In this document: positions 1 to 11,755 of the stretch, piece by piece | Layout of the letters: each line of letters starts with the position of its first letter | How positions within the stretch are numbered: the first letter of the stretch is position 1 | NCBI RefSeq assembly: GCF_010731655.1 | Contig: NZ_AP022619.1 | Location: forward strand, 248,001-312,000 | DNA from: Mycobacterium paraseoulense | GTDB lineage: Bacteria > Actinomycetota > Actinomycetes > Mycobacteriales > Mycobacteriaceae | Length of the DNA stretch: 64,000 nt | Direction: 5' to 3' | Translations under genes and position numbers: made by a program | The notes under the pieces: generated by a model | What the model saw: the letters and a program-made list of their open reading frames with translations, nothing else | Told to the model about the DNA's origin: nothing | Database searches by the model: none

Positions 1-569
1 TCGCGGTGATCAACCAGGTGCTGGGCATCTCGGCGACCTCCACGCAGGTCACCGCCGGCCTGGGCCGCAACTTCCTGCAGCAGCTCGGCATCCTCAAGCC
101 CGACGACACCGGCATCACCAACGCGTCCCCCGGCGCGACGGCGGGGCGGATCCCGCGGGTGTACGGGCGGCAGGCCAGCGAATACGTGATCCGGCGCGGG
201 CTGTCGCAGATCGGCGTGCCGTATTCCTGGGGTGGCGGCAACGCGGCCGGGCCGAGCAAGGGCATCGACTCCGGGGCCGGCATCACCGGCTTCGACTGTT
301 CGGGCCTGGTGCTGTACTCGTTCGCCGGGGTGGGCATCAAGCTGCCGCACTACTCGGGTTCGCAGTACAACCTCGGCCGCAAGATCCCGTCCTCGCAGAT
401 GCGCCGGGGCGACGTCATCTTCTACGGACCCGGCGGCAGCCAGCACGTGACGATCTACCTGGGCAACGGCCAGATGCTCGAGGCCCCCGACATCGGTCTG
501 AAGGTCCGCGTTGCGCCGGTGCGCACCAGCGGTATGACGCCCTACGTGGTCCGCTACATCGAGTGGTGA
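1..569 (+). CDS. ripA: RipA-type peptidoglycan endopeptidase, 3' part
   Basis: This is the C-terminal part of a gene whose start lies left of the window; the frame is open from base 3. It carries an NlpC/P60 cysteine-peptidase domain with the VPYSWGGG and GFDCSG motifs (the Cys is the nucleophile) and the downstream QHVTIYLGNG motif holding the catalytic His. The protein ends in RYIEW, the usual RipA/RipB tail. In the family these enzymes cut the D-Glu-mDAP stem-peptide bond at the septum. The next gene, a paralogue, begins 4 nt after the stop, as in the M. tuberculosis Rv1477-Rv1478 pair. The coiled-coil N-terminal half expected of RipA is outside the window, so RipA rather than another Rip protein is inferred from order. 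Confidence 0.9.
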   Translation, partial: AVINQVLGISATSTQVTAGLGRNFLQQLGILKPDDTGITNASPGATAGRIPRVYGRQASEYVIRRGLSQIGVPYSWGGGNAAGPSKGIDSGAGITGFDCSGLVLYSFAGVGIKLPHYSGSQYNLGRKIPSSQMRRGDVIFYGPGGSQHVTIYLGNGQMLEAPDIGLKVRVAPVRTSGMTPYVVRYIEW

Positions 570-573
570 ACGA

Positions 574-1329
574 ATGAGAAGTGAACGGAAAACCATGCAC
601 CGCAAGCGGATTCGTCTGGTCAACTTCGCCTGGATCACCACCGTGGTGGCCGGGCTGATGCTTTCGGTGGCCGGTCCGGCCCCGGTGGCCACGGCCGACC
701 CCGGCATCTGGGACCCGACCCTGCCCGCGACCATCAGCGCCGGCGCCCCCGGTGACCCGCTCGCGGTCGCCAACGCCTCGTTGCAGGCCACCGCGCAGGC
801 CACCCAGACCACGTTCAACCTCGGCCGGCAGTTCCTGGGCGGGCTCGGCATCAACATCGGCGGCAACGACGCACCCACCGCGGCCGCCCCCACCAACCCC
901 GGCGGCAAGATCCCGCGCGTCTACGGCCGGCAGGCGATCGAGTACGTGATCAAGCGGATGGGATCGCAGATGGGCGTCCCGTACTCCTGGGGCGGCGGCT
1001 CGCTGGACGGTCCGAGCAAGGGCGTCGGCGACGGCGCCAACATCACCGGCTTCGACTGCTCGGGGTTGATGCGCTACGGCTTCGCCGGGGTGGGCGTGCT
1101 GATCCCGCGGTTCTCCGGCGACCAGTACAACGCCGGCCGGCACATCCCACCGGACCAGGCCAGGCGCGGCGACCTCATCTTCTACGGCCCGAACGGCGGC
1201 CAGCACGTCACCATGTACCTGGGCAACGGCCAGATGCTGGAGGCGTCCAGCCTCGCCGGCAAGGTGACCGTCAGCCCGGTTCGCAAGCCCGGCATGACGC
1301 CGTTCCTGACTAGGATCATCGAGTACTGA
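574..1329 (+). CDS. ripB: RipB NlpC/P60 peptidoglycan endopeptidase
   Basis: A 251-residue secreted protein. The N-terminus has basic residues, a hydrophobic stretch (about residues 18-38) and a likely signal-peptidase site near ATADP. A linker is followed by an NlpC/P60 domain with catalytic Cys162 in GFDCSG and His211 in GGQHVTM. It closely resembles M. tuberculosis RipB (Rv1478), including length and the DPGxWDPTLPA segment after the signal peptide. An alternative ATG lies at 595 (MHRKR); the upstream ATG at 574 is kept because it follows ripA by 4 nt, suggesting coupling. It probably hydrolyses stem peptides of peptidoglycan during division, redundantly with RipA. Confidence 0.95.
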   Translation: MRSERKTMHRKRIRLVNFAWITTVVAGLMLSVAGPAPVATADPGIWDPTLPATISAGAPGDPLAVANASLQATAQATQTTFNLGRQFLGGLGINIGGNDAPTAAAPTNPGGKIPRVYGRQAIEYVIKRMGSQMGVPYSWGGGSLDGPSKGVGDGANITGFDCSGLMRYGFAGVGVLIPRFSGDQYNAGRHIPPDQARRGDLIFYGPNGGQHVTMYLGNGQMLEASSLAGKVTVSPVRKPGMTPFLTRIIEY

Positions 1330-1481
1330 TCCGGTGCGGTTCGCCCTACCGGTTGCCGGGGGCGAACCACCAGCGTCGACGGAATCCGGCGGGCCTGGAA
1401 TAGTTGGACGCGGGCACGTCGCGGCCCCACGGCAGTGGTGGTGCAAGCAGTCGTGTCCGATTGAGCTGTGGAGGGTTATTG

Positions 1482-2611
<1,130 letters not shown>

Positions 2612-2615
<4 letters not shown>

Positions 2616-3565
2616 CGGATCCCAGCGGGCCGGCGGTGTCACATCCGCCATCGATGCAGCGCGGGCAGATCGTCGACCCGAAGCTGGCGGCGGCGCTGCG
2701 GCAGCTCGAGCTGACGGTCAAGCGCAAGCTCGACGGAGTCCTGCACGGCGACCACCTCGGCCTGATCCCGGGACCGGGTTCGGAGCCGGGGGAGTCGCGC
2801 GAGTACCAGCCCGGCGATGACGTCCGGCGGATGGACTGGGCCGTCACCGCGCGCACCATGCACCCGCACGTCCGGCAGATGATCGCCGACCGCGAGCTGG
2901 AAACCTGGCTGGTGGTCGACATGTCGGCCAGCCTGGACTTCGGCACCGTCGGGTGCGAGAAGCGGGACCTGGCGGTGGCGGCCGCGGCCGCGATCACGTT
3001 CCTCAACAGCGGCGGTGGCAACCGGCTCGGCGCGCTGATCGCCAACGGGCAGACGATGACGCGGGTCCCGGCGCGTTCCGGGCGTCAGCACGAGCAGACG
3101 CTGCTGCGCACCATCGCCACCACGCCCAGGGCGCCGGTCGGGGTGCGCGGTGATCTGGCGACGGCCATCGACGCGTTGCGCCGGCCGGAACGCCGGCGCG
3201 GCATGGCGGTGATCATCAGCGACTTCCTGGGTCCGATCAACTGGATGCGCCCGCTGCGCGCGATCGCGGCCCGCCACGAGGTGCTCGCCATCGAGGTGCT
3301 CGACCCCCGCGACGTCGAACTGCCCGACATCGGTGACGTCGTGCTGCAGGACGCCGAGTCCGGGGTCACCCGCGAATTCACCATCGACGCCCAGCTGCGT
3401 GACGATTTCGCCAAGGCCGCCGCGGCGCACCGCGCCGAGGTGGCGCGCACCATCCGCAGCTGCGGGGCCCCGGTTCTGACCTTGCGCACCGACCGGGATT
3501 GGATCGCCGACATCGTCCGCTTCGTCGAGTCCCGCCGACGCGGTGCATTGGCGGGGCGGCAGTGA
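2612..3565 (+). CDS. DUF58 protein of MoxR operon
   Basis: A 317-residue DUF58 protein, orthologous by position and content to Rv1480. The diagnostic motif [17 protein letters not shown] is at about residues 66-82, and the rest has a VWA-like fold ([11 protein letters not shown]). The GTG start overlaps the moxR1 stop by 4 nt, and its own TGA overlaps the start of the next gene, so the three genes look translationally coupled. In bacteria the MoxR-DUF58-VWA trio is thought to act as a chaperone/maturation system at the membrane; the client here is unknown. Confidence 0.92.
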
Positions 3566-4569
3566 CATTGCCGCTCCTCGGCCCGATGTCGTTGTCGGGC
3601 TTCGAACATTCGTGGTTCTTCCTGTTCCTGCTCGTCGTCTTCGGGCTGGCCGCGCTCTACATCGTCATGCAGTTGGCGCGCCAGCGCCGCATGCTGCGGT
3701 TCGCCAACATGGAGCTGCTGGAGAGCGTCGCCCCCGAGCGTCCGCCCAGGTGGCGGCATGTGCCGGCGATCCTGCTGGTGGCCTCCCTGGTGCTGTTCAC
3801 CATCGCGATGGCCGGGCCGACGCACGACGTGCGAATTCCACGCAACCGCGCGGTGGTGATGCTGGTGATCGACGTGTCGCAGTCGATGCGGGCCACCGAC
3901 GTGCAGCCGAACCGGATGGCGGCCGCCCAGGAGGCGGCCAAGGCGTTCGCCGACGAGCTGACGCCCGGCATCAACCTCGGGCTGATCGAGTACGCGGGCA
4001 CCGCGACGGTGCTGGTGCAGCCGACGACCAACCGCGACGCCACCAAAAACGCCCTGGACAAGCTGCAGTTCGCCGACCGCACGGCCACCGGGGAGGGCAT
4101 CTTCACCGCGCTGCAGGCCATCGCCACGGTCGGCGCGGTGATCGGCGGCGGCGATACGCCGCCGCCCGCGCGCATCGTGTTGTTCTCCGACGGCAAGGAG
4201 ACGATGCCGACCAACCCGGACAATCCCAAGGGCGCCTTCACCGCCGCGCGCACCGCCAAGGACCAGGGCGTGCCGATCTCGACGATCTCGTTCGGCACCC
4301 CGTACGGCTTCGTCGAGATCAACGACCAGCGCCAGCCGGTGCCCGTCGACGACTCGACGATGAAGAAGGTCGCCGAACTCTCGGGCGGGTCGTGGTACAA
4401 CGCCGCGAGCCTGGCCGAGCTGAAGGCCGTCTACGCGACGCTGCAGCAGCAGATCGGCTACGAGACGATCAAGGGCGATGCCAGCGTGGGCTGGGTGCGG
4501 TTGGGTGCGCTGGTGCTGGCGCTGGCGGCGCTGGCGGCGCTGCTCATCAACCGCCGCCTGCCGACCTAG
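3562..4569 (+). CDS. BatA-like VWA membrane protein
   Basis: A 335-residue membrane protein matching Rv1481. Two N-terminal transmembrane segments (about residues 12-34 and 68-87) are followed by a von Willebrand A domain with an intact MIDAS motif (DVSQS, near residue 100) and a C-terminal transmembrane helix before NRRLPT. The GTG at 3562 is chosen because it overlaps the DUF58 stop (GTGA) and gives the orthologue length; an in-frame start 63 nt upstream would lie within the preceding gene. It is probably the VWA partner of MoxR1. A palindrome that may terminate transcription lies 46 nt past the stop. Confidence 0.93.
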   Translation: MTLPLLGPMSLSGFEHSWFFLFLLVVFGLAALYIVMQLARQRRMLRFANMELLESVAPERPPRWRHVPAILLVASLVLFTIAMAGPTHDVRIPRNRAVVMLVIDVSQSMRATDVQPNRMAAAQEAAKAFADELTPGINLGLIEYAGTATVLVQPTTNRDATKNALDKLQFADRTATGEGIFTALQAIATVGAVIGGGDTPPPARIVLFSDGKETMPTNPDNPKGAFTAARTAKDQGVPISTISFGTPYGFVEINDQRQPVPVDDSTMKKVAELSGGSWYNAASLAELKAVYATLQQQIGYETIKGDASVGWVRLGALVLALAALAALLINRRLPT

Positions 4570-4615
4570 CCCCGCTTGGCCCGCCTGCCCGTTTGATCCC
4601 GCCCGGCCCGCCGGC

Positions 4616-4661
4616 GTAACGCCAGGGCGGGAATTCGGCCGATTTGTCGCCCTGGCGTTAC
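4616..4661. repeat. 46-bp palindromic element, copy 1
   Basis: Two perfect 14-nt arms, GTAACGCCAGGGCG (4616-4629) and its reverse complement (4648-4661), flank an 18-nt loop. It lies between two convergent genes, and the right arm includes the stop codon of the minus-strand DUF559 gene. A bidirectional terminator role is possible, though no U-tract follows. Copies 2 and 3 share the same 14-18-14 architecture. Confidence 0.9.
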
Positions 4662-5497
4662 ATGCGGCGCGCTCGCGCCTGGGCAACCCGGCGGATGATG
4701 TCGTCGGGATGGTCTTCTGCGATGACCCGGACCACGATCCACCCGTAACGTTCAAGCATCTCGAGCCGGCGGATGTCCTTCACGTATTGATAGCGACTGG
4801 TTCGATGTTGGTCGCCGTCGTACTCGACGGCGACCATTATGTCCTCCCAGCCCATATCCAAATAAGCCTCGGCCCAACCCCATTCGTTGCGCACGGCGAT
4901 CTGGGTCTGCGGCCGGGGAAAGCCGGCCTGCAGCAACAGAAGGCGCAGCCACGTTTCCTTTGGGGACTGGGCCCCACCGTCAATCAGCTCGAGAGACGCT
5001 TTCGCCGCCTTCATGCCATGCCGGCCGCGGTAGCGGTCGACGAGCAACTCGACGTCGGCCATCTTCACTTCGATTGCCTGGGCAAGGGCATCGATGGCGG
5101 CGACCGCCGTGCCCCTGGGGTGGCGTCTCGCCAGGTCGAGTGCCGTTCGAGCAGGTGTGGTGACCCGCATGCCGTCGACGATGGTGATCTCGTCGGACTC
5201 GATGCGTTCCTCCCAGACGCGCACTCCTTCAGTTTCGCGACGGTTGGTGTCCATGATCTCGGCCGGCCGCGCCGGGTCGATCCACCGAGCACCATGCAGC
5301 GCGGAGGCGGAGAAGCCGGCGAGGATGCCGCGTCGGCGTGATCGCAGCCAGGACGCTTTGGCGCGCAGCACAGCCGTCAGCTCGGTATCTCTTGGCACGT
5401 ATACGTCACGATGCAGCGCAACGTAACGAGCTCGCAGCTCGTGGCGGGTCACCAGCTGCGCGGCCCGGGCTTCGCTGCCCACGAACGGGTACGTCAT
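4658..5497 (-). CDS. AbiEi-like/DUF559 endonuclease-fold protein
   Basis: A 279-residue protein. The N-terminal half resembles the AbiEi-type antitoxin/transcription-regulator region (a helical start, RDVYVPR, FSASALHGARW, TPARTALDLAR). The C-terminal third has the DUF559 (Vsr/restriction-endonuclease-like) signature SPKETWLRLLLLQAGFP, then VAVEYDGDQHR, with acidic residues typical of a PD-(D/E)xK fold. The ATG at 5497 (MTYPF) is preferred over upstream in-frame starts because homologues begin around YPFxxxEARAAQLVTRHELR. It sits where Rv1482c lies in M. tuberculosis, antisense to its neighbours, and is bracketed by two 46-bp palindromes. The cellular role is unknown; nuclease activity is inferred from fold only. 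Confidence 0.8.
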   Translation of the reverse strand: MTYPFVGSEARAAQLVTRHELRARYVALHRDVYVPRDTELTAVLRAKASWLRSRRRGILAGFSASALHGARWIDPARPAEIMDTNRRETEGVRVWEERIESDEITIVDGMRVTTPARTALDLARRHPRGTAVAAIDALAQAIEVKMADVELLVDRYRGRHGMKAAKASLELIDGGAQSPKETWLRLLLLQAGFPRPQTQIAVRNEWGWAEAYLDMGWEDIMVAVEYDGDQHRTSRYQYVKDIRRLEMLERYGWIVVRVIAEDHPDDIIRRVAQARARRM

Positions 5498-5538
5498 GAC
5501 GAGAGTCTGCGAAGCCCCACCGACATGCGCGCGCGGCT

Positions 5539-5584
5539 GTAACGCCATGGCGGGATTCCGCTCGATATTTCGCCATGGCGTTAC
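5539..5584. repeat. 46-bp palindromic element, copy 2
   Basis: Perfect 14-nt arms GTAACGCCATGGCG (5539-5552) and reverse complement (5571-5584) with an 18-nt loop ending CGATATTT. It lies between the divergent DUF559 gene and fabG1, 53 bp before the fabG1 start, so it may overlap promoter elements of the fabG1-inhA operon. Confidence 0.9.
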
Positions 5585-5628
5585 GTGCGTGGCCAGCCGG
5601 TTACGGGGCGAGCAACCTGAGGCGATAG

Positions 5629-7249
<1,621 letters not shown>

Positions 7250-7272
7250 AAGCGGAATTGCGCTAACCCCTA

Positions 7273-8286
7273 ATGGAATTCGACGCCGTCCTGCTCCTGT
7301 CCTTCGGTGGGCCGGAGGGGCCCGATCAGGTGCGGCCGTTTCTGGAAAACGTCACGCGGGGGCGCAACGTCCCGCCCGAACGCCTGGACGACGTCGCCCG
7401 GCACTACCTGCATTTCGGCGGGGTGTCCCCGATCAACGGCATCAACCGCGCCCTGATCGCCGAGCTCGAGGCGGTACAGGACCTGCCGGTCTACTTCGGC
7501 AACCGCAACTGGGACCCTTACGTCGAAGACACGGTAAAGGCCATGCGCGACAGGGGAGTTCGCCGCGCCGCGGTGTTCACCACGTCGGCGTGGAGCGGTT
7601 ATTCGGGCTGCACGCAGTATGCCGAAGACATCGCCAGGGCGCGCCGCGCCGCCGGGCCGGACGCGCCGGAGCTGGTGAAGCTGCGGCCGTATTTCGACCA
7701 TCCGCTCTTCGTCGAGATGTTCGCCGGCTCGGTCACGGCCGCGGCCGAGAGCGTGCCCGCCGGCGCACGGCTGGTGTTCACCGCGCATTCCGTTCCGGTG
7801 GCCGCCGACCAGCGCCTCGGCCCGAGGCTGTACAGCCGCCAAGTCGCTTACGCCACAAGGCTTGTCGCGGGTGCGGCGGGCTACGCCGACTACGATCTGG
7901 TCTGGCAGTCGCGTTCGGGCCCGCCGCAGGTGCCGTGGCTGGAGCCCAGCGTCGAGGACCATCTCACCGCACTGGCCGCCGCGGGCACCGAGGCCGTCAT
8001 TGTCTGCCCGATCGGGTTCGTCGCCGACCACATCGAGGTGGTGTGGGATCTCGACGAGGAGGTGCGATCCCAGGCCGAGGCGGCCGGGCTGGCGTTCGCG
8101 CGGGCCGCCACGCCCAACGCCGATCGGCGATTCGCCCGGCTGGCCGCCGACCTGATCGACGAACTGCGCACGGGCCGAGAGCCGGCCCGGGTGGCCGGCC
8201 CGGACCCGGTGCCCGGTTGTCTCGCCGGCGTCGACGGCGCTGCCTGCCGCCCGCCGCACTGCGTGCGGGAAGATCCGGGCGACTGA
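7273..8286 (+). CDS. hemH: Ferrochelatase/coproporphyrin ferrochelatase
   Basis: A 337-residue HemH-family chelatase (Rv1485, also called hemZ or cpfC). Family motifs include [11 protein letters not shown] near the start, [15 protein letters not shown], and the catalytic His in FTAHSVP. In actinobacteria the enzyme inserts Fe2+ into coproporphyrin III. The C-terminus has Cys residues spaced C-x7-C-x4-C ([10 protein letters not shown] then PPHC), the region that carries [2Fe-2S] ligands in M. tuberculosis ferrochelatase. It begins 23 nt after inhA and is likely cotranscribed. Confidence 0.95.
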   Translation: MEFDAVLLLSFGGPEGPDQVRPFLENVTRGRNVPPERLDDVARHYLHFGGVSPINGINRALIAELEAVQDLPVYFGNRNWDPYVEDTVKAMRDRGVRRAAVFTTSAWSGYSGCTQYAEDIARARRAAGPDAPELVKLRPYFDHPLFVEMFAGSVTAAAESVPAGARLVFTAHSVPVAADQRLGPRLYSRQVAYATRLVAGAAGYADYDLVWQSRSGPPQVPWLEPSVEDHLTALAAAGTEAVIVCPIGFVADHIEVVWDLDEEVRSQAEAAGLAFARAATPNADRRFARLAADLIDELRTGREPARVAGPDPVPGCLAGVDGAACRPPHCVREDPGD

Positions 8287-8290
8287 GCGA

Positions 8291-9217
8291 CTAATCCACC
8301 CACGCCGAGTGCAGGATCGCGGTGACGGCGGCCATCCGCGCCGAACGCACGACGGCGGTCAGCGGCCGCAACGCGTCGCTGGCGATGCGCGCCTCGGAAG
8401 AGGATCGCGTTCCGAACGGCTCCAGGCCGGCGACGACGGGCGCGGTGAAACGCTCCGGCGAGTCCGGTGACCGGCTGAGCCCCGCGCTGACCGCGATGAT
8501 CGCGTCGACGTGCGCGGCGTTCTCCAGCACCCGCAGCGCCCGGGTCGGCGCATGGTCGGGAACGCGGTGCTGCCGTGCGGATTCCAGCAGCTGCTCGACG
8601 AGTCCCCGCGGATCGTCGATGTCGGCCGTGGCCGATCCCAGTCCGATGGCCCCGAGCGCGTCCGCTGCCGACCGCACGGCCGAGCGCAGGGTGTATTCGG
8701 CATCGCCGAGCTCGTGGTGGTCGAGCACCGGCGCGCCCGGCAGCGAGTACACCGTCCAGGACAGCGCGCAGGCCTCGGGGAAGTCGGCCGGCTCGTCGTC
8801 GTAGGAAAACTCGGGCACCAGCCCGACCGCGGCGGCGGGATCGTATGGGTTGGCGATGATGATCGCCTCGCCCGCGGCCAGGGCGTCACGCTCGAACTGC
8901 GTGCCCGGGGCGAGCCCGCGCACGTCGCCGGGCACCGGCAAAAGCACATTGATCGTCCCGCGCAACGGGTCGGGCCCGCCCGGTGCGGGCGTCGACCGGC
9001 CAACCGCGGCGCGCAGCGTCTGCAGCAGCGTCACCGACCCGGCGTCGTGCACGTCGGGCCACGGCAGCCCGGTATGCCCGGCGGCGACCGCATCATACGC
9101 GGTGACCGATTGCTTTGGCGCCCATACCGATAACGCGTCCAGGACGTCGTCGGGCGCGGCCTTGCCCGCGAGCCAGGCGTTGGCCCACACGGACAGCGAG
9201 ACACTGGGACACCACAC
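8291..9217 (-). CDS. Conserved hypothetical protein, Rv1486c-like
   Basis: A 308-residue protein with no motif that I recognise. Content and position (convergent with hemH, divergent from the NfeD gene) match Rv1486c. It has a mixed alpha/beta composition, no obvious signal peptide or membrane segment, and ends in a Ser/Ala-rich region (ILHSAWVD). The GTG at 9217 ([19 protein letters not shown]) is chosen because orthologues begin there; the frame extends 21 codons further with no support. Function unknown. Confidence 0.8.
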   Translation of the reverse strand: MWCPSVSLSVWANAWLAGKAAPDDVLDALSVWAPKQSVTAYDAVAAGHTGLPWPDVHDAGSVTLLQTLRAAVGRSTPAPGGPDPLRGTINVLLPVPGDVRGLAPGTQFERDALAAGEAIIIANPYDPAAAVGLVPEFSYDDEPADFPEACALSWTVYSLPGAPVLDHHELGDAEYTLRSAVRSAADALGAIGLGSATADIDDPRGLVEQLLESARQHRVPDHAPTRALRVLENAAHVDAIIAVSAGLSRSPDSPERFTAPVVAGLEPFGTRSSSEARIASDALRPLTAVVRSARMAAVTAILHSAWVD

Positions 9218-9274
9218 GATTCCGCAGTGTAGTTGTTTTGCCCGGCAAAGGCTGATCACGCGTATTCTGGCCGC

Positions 9275-9712
9275 ATGCACGCCGCGGTGCTTTGGCTAAT
9301 ATTCGCGCTGGTGCTCGCCGGTGCCGAGGCGCTCACCGGCCATATGTTTTTGGTGATGCTCGGCGGCGGGGCGCTGGCGGCGGCGATCACCAGCTGGCTG
9401 ACGAACTGGCCCGGCTGGGCGGACGGGACGGTGTTCCTGATCGTCTCGATCCTGCTGCTGGCGCTGGTGCGCCCCGCGCTGCGGCGGCAGCTGACGCCCG
9501 CGCACGTGCCGCAGATGGGCATCGAGGCGCTGGAGGGTAAGAACGCGCTGGTGCTCGAGCGGATCTCGCGCGACAAGGGCCAGGTCAAGCTCGACGGCGA
9601 GGTGTGGACGGCGCGTCCGCTCAACGAAGGGGATGTCTACGAACCGGGGGAGTCGGTGACCGTCTTGCAGATCGACGGCGCCACGGCGGTGGTCTTCAAG
9701 AGCGGCCCATAA
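9275..9712 (+). CDS. NfeD-like membrane protein
   Basis: A 145-residue protein matching Rv1487. Two to three hydrophobic segments (about residues 4-22, 25-42 and 48-66) are followed by an OB-fold-like C-terminal domain of the NfeD family ([10 protein letters not shown] ... [13 protein letters not shown]). The ATG at 9275 (MHAAVLWL) fits the membrane topology; the upstream in-frame extension is polar and unlikely. It lies 36 nt before an SPFH gene. NfeD and SPFH/stomatin proteins are commonly paired and thought to act together in membrane microdomain organisation. Confidence 0.9.
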   Translation: MHAAVLWLIFALVLAGAEALTGHMFLVMLGGGALAAAITSWLTNWPGWADGTVFLIVSILLLALVRPALRRQLTPAHVPQMGIEALEGKNALVLERISRDKGQVKLDGEVWTARPLNEGDVYEPGESVTVLQIDGATAVVFKSGP

Positions 9713-9748
9713 CGGCCGCGAGAAGCGCTGTGAGAGAGAGGAACTCGG

Positions 9749-10897
9749 GTGCAAGGTGCTGTAGCTGGTTTGGTGTTGTTGGCCGTCCTGGTGATATTCG
9801 CCATCGTGGTGGTGGCAAAGTCGGTCGCCCTGATACCGCAGGCGGAGGCCGCCGTGATCGAACGGCTGGGTCGATACAGCCGCACGGTCAGCGGTCAACT
9901 GACGCTGCTCGTGCCGTTCATCGACCGGGTCCGCGCCCGGGTGGACCTGCGCGAGCGGGTGGTGTCTTTCCCGCCGCAGCCGGTGATCACCGAGGACAAC
10001 CTGACGCTCAACATCGACACGGTGGTCTACTTCCAGGTCACCGTGCCGCAGGCGGCCGTCTACGAGATCAGTAACTACATCGTCGGCGTGGAGCAGCTCA
10101 CCACCACCACGCTGCGCAACGTGGTGGGCGGCATGACGCTGGAGCAGACGCTGACCTCCCGCGACATGATCAACGGCCAGTTGCGCGGGGTGCTCGACGA
10201 GGCGACTAACCGGTGGGGCCTGCGGGTCGCCCGGGTCGAGTTGCGCAGCATCGATCCGCCCCCGTCCATCCAGGCCTCGATGGAAAAGCAGATGAAGGCC
10301 GACCGGGAGAAGCGGGCGATGATCTTGACGGCCGAAGGGAATCGGCAGGCCGCGATCACCCAGGCCGAGGGCGCCAAGCAGGCGCAGATCCTGGCCGCGG
10401 AGGGCGCCAAGCAGGCCGCGATCCTGGCCGCCGAGGCCGACCGGCAGTCGCGCATGCTGCGCGCCCAGGGTGAGCGCGCCGCGGCCTACCTGCGGGCGCA
10501 GGGGCAGGCGAAGGCCATCGAGAAGACGTTCGCGGCGATCAAGGCCGGCCGCCCGACGCCGGAGATGCTGGCGTACCAGTACCTGCAGACGCTGCCGGAA
10601 ATGGCGCGCGGCGACGCGAACAAGGTGTGGGTGGTGCCGAGCGACTTCAACGCTGCGCTGCAGGGGTTCACCAGAATGCTGGGGACCCCGGGTCAGGACG
10701 GGGTGTTCCGGTTTGAGCCCTCGCCGGTCGACGACGCACCCCAACACGCCGCCGCGTCCGACGACGCCGACATCGCCGACTGGTTCTCTACCGAGACCGA
10801 TCCCGCGATCGCCCAGGCGGTGGCCAAGGCCGAAGCGAGCGCCCGCCAGCCGCTCGATGGCACGCCGCCGGGGACGCCGCCGCAGTTGGCCCAATAG
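9749..10897 (+). CDS. SPFH/band-7 stomatin-like protein
   Basis: A 382-residue protein matching Rv1488. An N-terminal membrane anchor (about residues 4-24) leads into the band-7 domain (IPQAEAAVIERLGRYSRTV, LRERVVSFPPQPVITEDN). A long Ala/Gln/Glu-rich coiled coil with repeating EGAKQA and EADRQS units follows (about residues 190-250). The C-terminal tail is variable and Pro-rich. It probably oligomerises at the membrane with the NfeD protein encoded just upstream. The GTG start at 9749 follows a GAGAGAGGAA site. Confidence 0.92.
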   Translation: MQGAVAGLVLLAVLVIFAIVVVAKSVALIPQAEAAVIERLGRYSRTVSGQLTLLVPFIDRVRARVDLRERVVSFPPQPVITEDNLTLNIDTVVYFQVTVPQAAVYEISNYIVGVEQLTTTTLRNVVGGMTLEQTLTSRDMINGQLRGVLDEATNRWGLRVARVELRSIDPPPSIQASMEKQMKADREKRAMILTAEGNRQAAITQAEGAKQAQILAAEGAKQAAILAAEADRQSRMLRAQGERAAAYLRAQGQAKAIEKTFAAIKAGRPTPEMLAYQYLQTLPEMARGDANKVWVVPSDFNAALQGFTRMLGTPGQDGVFRFEPSPVDDAPQHAAASDDADIADWFSTETDPAIAQAVAKAEASARQPLDGTPPGTPPQLAQ

Positions 10898-10906
10898 GAT
10901 TGCCGG

Positions 10907-11263
10907 ATGAGCCTTTTCACTTCGCCGAAGACCTACGTGGCGCTCGGCGCCTTCCACGCCGTGGACGCGGTGCTATGCGGTGTCCAGGTGGCCCCGATCA
11001 AGAAGGTCCTGGACGACGTGGGTCTGCCGGAGAACGTTCGGCCCGTGCTGCCGGTGGTGAAGGCGGCCGCCGCCGTGGGCCTGTTGTCGGTCAGCCGCTT
11101 CCCCGCCCTGGCGCGGGTGACGACGGCGATGCTGACGGTCTACTTCGTCGTCGCGCTCGGCGCGCACATCCGGGTGCGCGACAAGGTCGTCAACGCCCTT
11201 CCGGCGGCGATGTTTCTGGCCACGTTCGCCGTGATGACGGCGAAGGGGCCCGACCGCAGTTAG
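10907..11263 (+). CDS. DoxX-like small membrane protein
   Basis: A 118-residue protein with three or four hydrophobic segments (about residues 9-25, 45-63, 66-86 and 98-114), of the DoxX-like type. Its position after the SPFH gene agrees with Rv1489. It starts 9 nt after the preceding stop and probably belongs to the same transcript. Its stop codon overlaps the stop of the convergent oxidoreductase gene. No biochemical role can be read from the sequence. Confidence 0.75.
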   Translation: MSLFTSPKTYVALGAFHAVDAVLCGVQVAPIKKVLDDVGLPENVRPVLPVVKAAAAVGLLSVSRFPALARVTTAMLTVYFVVALGAHIRVRDKVVNALPAAMFLATFAVMTAKGPDRS

Positions 11264-11736
11264 TCCAGGCGCAGCTCGACCATGGGCAGCGGGGTGTCGG
11301 TCTCGGTGATCGGGACGCCGAGCGTTTCCTCCAGCACCGGCCTCATCTGATCCCACGCTGCGCGATGACGGCTCACGTAGGCGGCCAGCGCGCGGTCCGC
11401 CTCGCCTTGGCTCAGTACGCGAGCGGTGGCGCGGCGGGGCGGGTGGCTGCCGGCGAAGACCCGCACGCGCGGGTCGGCCTCGATGTTGCGGAACCACTGC
11501 GCCTTTCGGCCGAAGCCGGAGGCGACGACGTAGGTGTCCGCAGCGGGATGGCCTACGACCTCCAGCACCACGTAACGCGGTGTCCCGGACTTGCGGCCGG
11601 TGTGTTCGAGCATCAGCAGCCGGGATCCGAACACCGCGCCCGCGCGGGCCTTGTAGATCCAGATCGGCGCTCGCATGAGGCGCCGCGACCGCAGCACCCG
11701 TGCGCCGGCGCTGGCGAAAAGAGTTGTGCTGGACAT
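11260..11736 (-). CDS. Deazaflavin (F420)-dependent nitroreductase-family protein
   Basis: A 158-residue member of the DUF385/Ddn split-barrel family. Characteristic stretches are LEHTGRKSGTPRYVVLEVV, VVASGFGRKAQWFRNIEADPRVRV and a C-terminal PMVELRL. Such proteins bind F420 and include nitroreductases and quinone reductases. The ATG at 11736 is chosen because GGAGG precedes it by 5 nt. It lies 19 nt downstream of a TetR gene on the same strand, so the two are almost certainly one operon. The substrate is unknown. Confidence 0.88.
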   Translation of the reverse strand: MSSTTLFASAGARVLRSRRLMRAPIWIYKARAGAVFGSRLLMLEHTGRKSGTPRYVVLEVVGHPAADTYVVASGFGRKAQWFRNIEADPRVRVFAGSHPPRRATARVLSQGEADRALAAYVSRHRAAWDQMRPVLEETLGVPITETDTPLPMVELRLD

Positions 11737-11755
11737 CTTTACCTCCATATCTCGT

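Noticed and set aside
3085..4755. 556-codon minus-strand frame
   Set aside because: It is antisense to the DUF58 and VWA genes, which have clear domains and coupled starts.
10330..10450. Short repeats in DNA (GAGGGCGCCAAGCAGGC-type)
   Set aside because: They encode the EGAKQA coiled-coil repeats of the SPFH protein and are not an independent repeat array.
9296..10957. Long 553-codon open frame on the minus strand
   Set aside because: It is a shadow of the NfeD and SPFH genes on the plus strand. Its protein is Arg/His/Gly-rich and without a domain.
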